Of a stretch of DNA of 64,000 bases, positions 62,501 to 64,000 are shown piece by piece. Numbering within the stretch: the stretch's first letter is position 1; every line of letters begins with the position of its first letter. Made by a program: the position numbers and the translations under genes. Source of the stretch: Luteithermobacter gelatinilyticus. Lineage in GTDB: Bacteria > Pseudomonadota > Alphaproteobacteria > Sphingomonadales > Emcibacteraceae. The notes under the pieces are model-generated. The model did no database searches and was not told where the DNA came from. It saw nothing but the letters and a program-made list of their open reading frames with translations. Location of the stretch: positions 1,928,501-1,992,500 of the forward strand of contig NZ_CP040517.1 in assembly GCF_005849285.1 (NCBI RefSeq), given 5' to 3'.

Positions 62501-64000
62501 AAACGGATTCCCCCCTGTTCGAGCTGTTCTTTTAACGGCGCAAGTTGTTTTTCATAAGAACGCCAGCGGGCAAGCGACGTTTTATAGATCGGTTTTCTGA
62601 CTTGTGCCGCACTGGCCGTCGCCGAGGGAGACATATTGCGGTAAAATTCCAGACATTGCGGTTGCCAGTCCAAGCCGCAGAACTCAATGATCCGGCGGCT
62701 CACGCCTTCCTGATCGTCCACCAGATCCTCATAGGCCACATCAAGAAAAAAATCCGGCAAAACACGCCGCCAGTGATCCATCAGTTTCGCATAGGTCAGA
62801 TAATAACGGCCAAGATCCGCCAGATCATAGGAAAAGGGATACCCCATCCGGAACAGGGTCTTGTACATGGCATAACAACTGTCCAAGGGGTGACGTTGCA
62901 GATGAATGACCTTTGCCCCCAGCAGCGCGCGGGCAATAAGGCCTACATAGAGGAAATTCATCGGGGTCTTGTCAATCAGATGCGGCGCGGCGCGGCCATG
63001 CCCCCTCAGACTGTCGCAATATTGCCGTCCCAGTTCGGCAAAATCCAGTTCCGTGGATTTTTCCACCAGCTCCCGTTTGTTGCGGGCCGGTCCCGCAGCC
63101 TGCATCAGAGCCAAGGCAAAGTGGTTCACTTCTCCCAGGCTTTCCACATCGCTGTGGGAGCTCAGGATCCGGTCAACCAGGGTTGTGCCGCTGCGCGGCA
63201 ACCCAATGATGAAAATCGGTGTATCGTCGCTGTGTCCGGCCGACCCGGACCGGGCAAAGAAGGCGTCATCAAAACAATCCATGATATGGTTGATGGTCTC
63301 GACATCTTCTTCCACCTTATAGGACATATGCTGTCGCCGCAGGTCAGCGCCCCGCTTCAGGTAATGAAACGAGTCCTCATATTTCCCGAGGTCCTCCAGT
63401 TCTTTGGCCAGCGCATAACAGAGCTGGACTTCCGCCATGGGGAGAAGGTTCTCGGCTCCCAATGCGGCGCGAATTTCCGCGACATGGTTATTGTCGGCCG
63501 TCTGACGGCGCAGGGTTGAGCGGTTGTAATAAGCGTCATAATCCCGCGGGTTGAGGCGCAGAACCCGGTTCAGAAGCTGTTCGGCTTCTTCCATCCGGCC
63601 CACCGCGATGACAGCGCTGGCCAGGTTATAAAGGAATTTTGCATTGTCCGGTTCGGCCTCCACAGCCCGGCGGTAACAGGATTCAGCCTTTTCATAGGCA
63701 TGACACATCGTATAGAATTCCGCCAGATGTTGCAGCATCATCGGGGGCGGCACGTCCTTACCCCCGCTGAGGCTTTCCTTCTCCAAACGCTCAAGGCACT
63801 CCAGCGCGGCATCAATCCGGCCGCAATGAATCAGGGCGTCAATCTCCTGCAACCGAACGGTGGGATGACCCGGATTGAGCATCAGGGCCCGCCGGGCCAT
63901 TTCCAGCATGCCGGAAAAATCCGCCTTGCTCTGACAGATCCGACCCAGAAGCATCCAGCCTTCCAGAAGTTCAGGATGATCGGTCACCAGGTCGCGGCAG
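62497..64000 (-). CDS. TPR-containing sulfotransferase family protein (cut by window edge)
   Basis: The frame extends past base 64000, so the N-terminus is outside. About 500 residues are visible. The first 200 hold TPR repeats, e.g. AEPDNAKFLYNLASAVIAVG and LNPRDYDAYYNRS. The sulfotransferase domain begins with the PAPS loop IIGLPRSGTTLVDRILSSHS and has VIHLQRHPLDSCYAMYKTL and VAYEDLVDDQEGVSRRIIEF. It probably sulfates a small molecule or polymer. The stop overlaps the serine-hydrolase start by four bases, so it heads, or lies upstream in, a four-gene operon. Confidence 0.88.
   Translation of the reverse strand, partial: CRDLVTDHPELLEGWMLLGRICQSKADFSGMLEMARRALMLNPGHPTVRLQEIDALIHCGRIDAALECLERLEKESLSGGKDVPPPMMLQHLAEFYTMCHAYEKAESCYRRAVEAEPDNAKFLYNLASAVIAVGRMEEAEQLLNRVLRLNPRDYDAYYNRSTLRRQTADNNHVAEIRAALGAENLLPMAEVQLCYALAKELEDLGKYEDSFHYLKRGADLRRQHMSYKVEEDVETINHIMDCFDDAFFARSGSAGHSDDTPIFIIGLPRSGTTLVDRILSSHSDVESLGEVNHFALALMQAAGPARNKRELVEKSTELDFAELGRQYCDSLRGHGRAAPHLIDKTPMNFLYVGLIARALLGAKVIHLQRHPLDSCYAMYKTLFRMGYPFSYDLADLGRYYLTYAKLMDHWRRVLPDFFLDVAYEDLVDDQEGVSRRIIEFCGLDWQPQCLEFYRNMSPSATASAAQVRKPIYKTSLARWRSYEKQLAPLKEQLEQGGIRL

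Overview
The window reads as chromosomal DNA of a free-living alphaproteobacterium of moderate GC content. The signs are a cytochrome bc1 operon in the order Rieske / cytochrome b / cytochrome c1, a MidA/NDUFAF7-type methyltransferase between lgt and pgeF, alphaproteobacterial marker families (DUF1491, DUF1285, DUF2783, DUF934 beside a sulfite reductase), and a CIRCE element in front of groESL. I cannot place the genus. No tRNA, rRNA, CRISPR array, intact insertion sequence or prophage was seen.

Layout. 1-2340: tail of an unknown gene, an O-antigen ligase-like membrane protein, and convergent proC. 2402-6082: ybjN-like gene and ubiK facing away from an lgt / midA / pgeF operon. 6328-9874: prs, rplY, pth, ychF (nucleotide supply and translation). 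9933-16840: Bcr/CflA efflux pump, MaoC dehydratase, a methyltransferase / apt / mtnP purine-salvage group, then the bc1 complex operon. 17140-22804: a probable surface-polysaccharide modification island with a BioF2/FemAB-like acyltransferase, three ATP-grasp enzymes and a polysaccharide deacetylase. 22910-27540: trmL, hemF, cca, CoA pyrophosphatase, DUF1285, GNAT. 27698-33220: porin, assimilatory sulfite reductase with DUF934, and a choice-of-anchor I secreted protein. 33352-36317: enoyl-CoA hydratase and groESL. 36656-39392: TetR regulator, glutathione S-transferase, flavin-nucleotide-binding protein, DUF1491. 39494-43486: LuxR-type regulator, MBL-fold protein, aromatic-type FAD hydroxylase, DUF2783. 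43728-49299: M28 lipoprotein peptidase, L-2-hydroxyglutarate-oxidase-like enzyme, GntR regulator, Tat-exported aldo/keto reductase with DUF6064. 49300-51582: a decayed stretch holding a chimeric pseudogene. 51583-56545: a second LuxR-type regulator and a glutarate/5-aminovalerate catabolic set (CoA-transferase, gcdH, gabT-like). 56591-57375: remnants of glutamine synthetase and of a VOC protein around DUF1428. 57531-64000: amidase, MFS transporter, class C beta-lactamase-like serine hydrolase and TPR-sulfotransferase in one minus-strand operon.

How the parts fit. UbiK (ubiquinone assembly), MidA (complex I assembly) and the bc1 complex serve the respiratory chain. In the glutarate set the aminotransferase would give glutarate semialdehyde, the CoA-transferase glutaryl-CoA, and GcdH crotonyl-CoA; the semialdehyde dehydrogenase is not in the window. 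A 23-bp dyad element is shared by the two opposed transcription units of this set and is the best candidate operator for the adjacent LuxR-type protein.

The most unusual features are: (1) a dispersed family of 38-44 bp palindromes built on TAGAGTGAATTGTG, seen at about seven places and twice supplying the stop codon of a gene; (2) repeated 10-20 bp tandem duplications confined to intergenic DNA; (3) a pseudogene in which a TonB-receptor plug motif is joined to a sigma-54 activator inside their common GTLF; (4) the shared operator; and (5) the three-ATP-grasp polysaccharide island, which is the best candidate here for an undescribed system.
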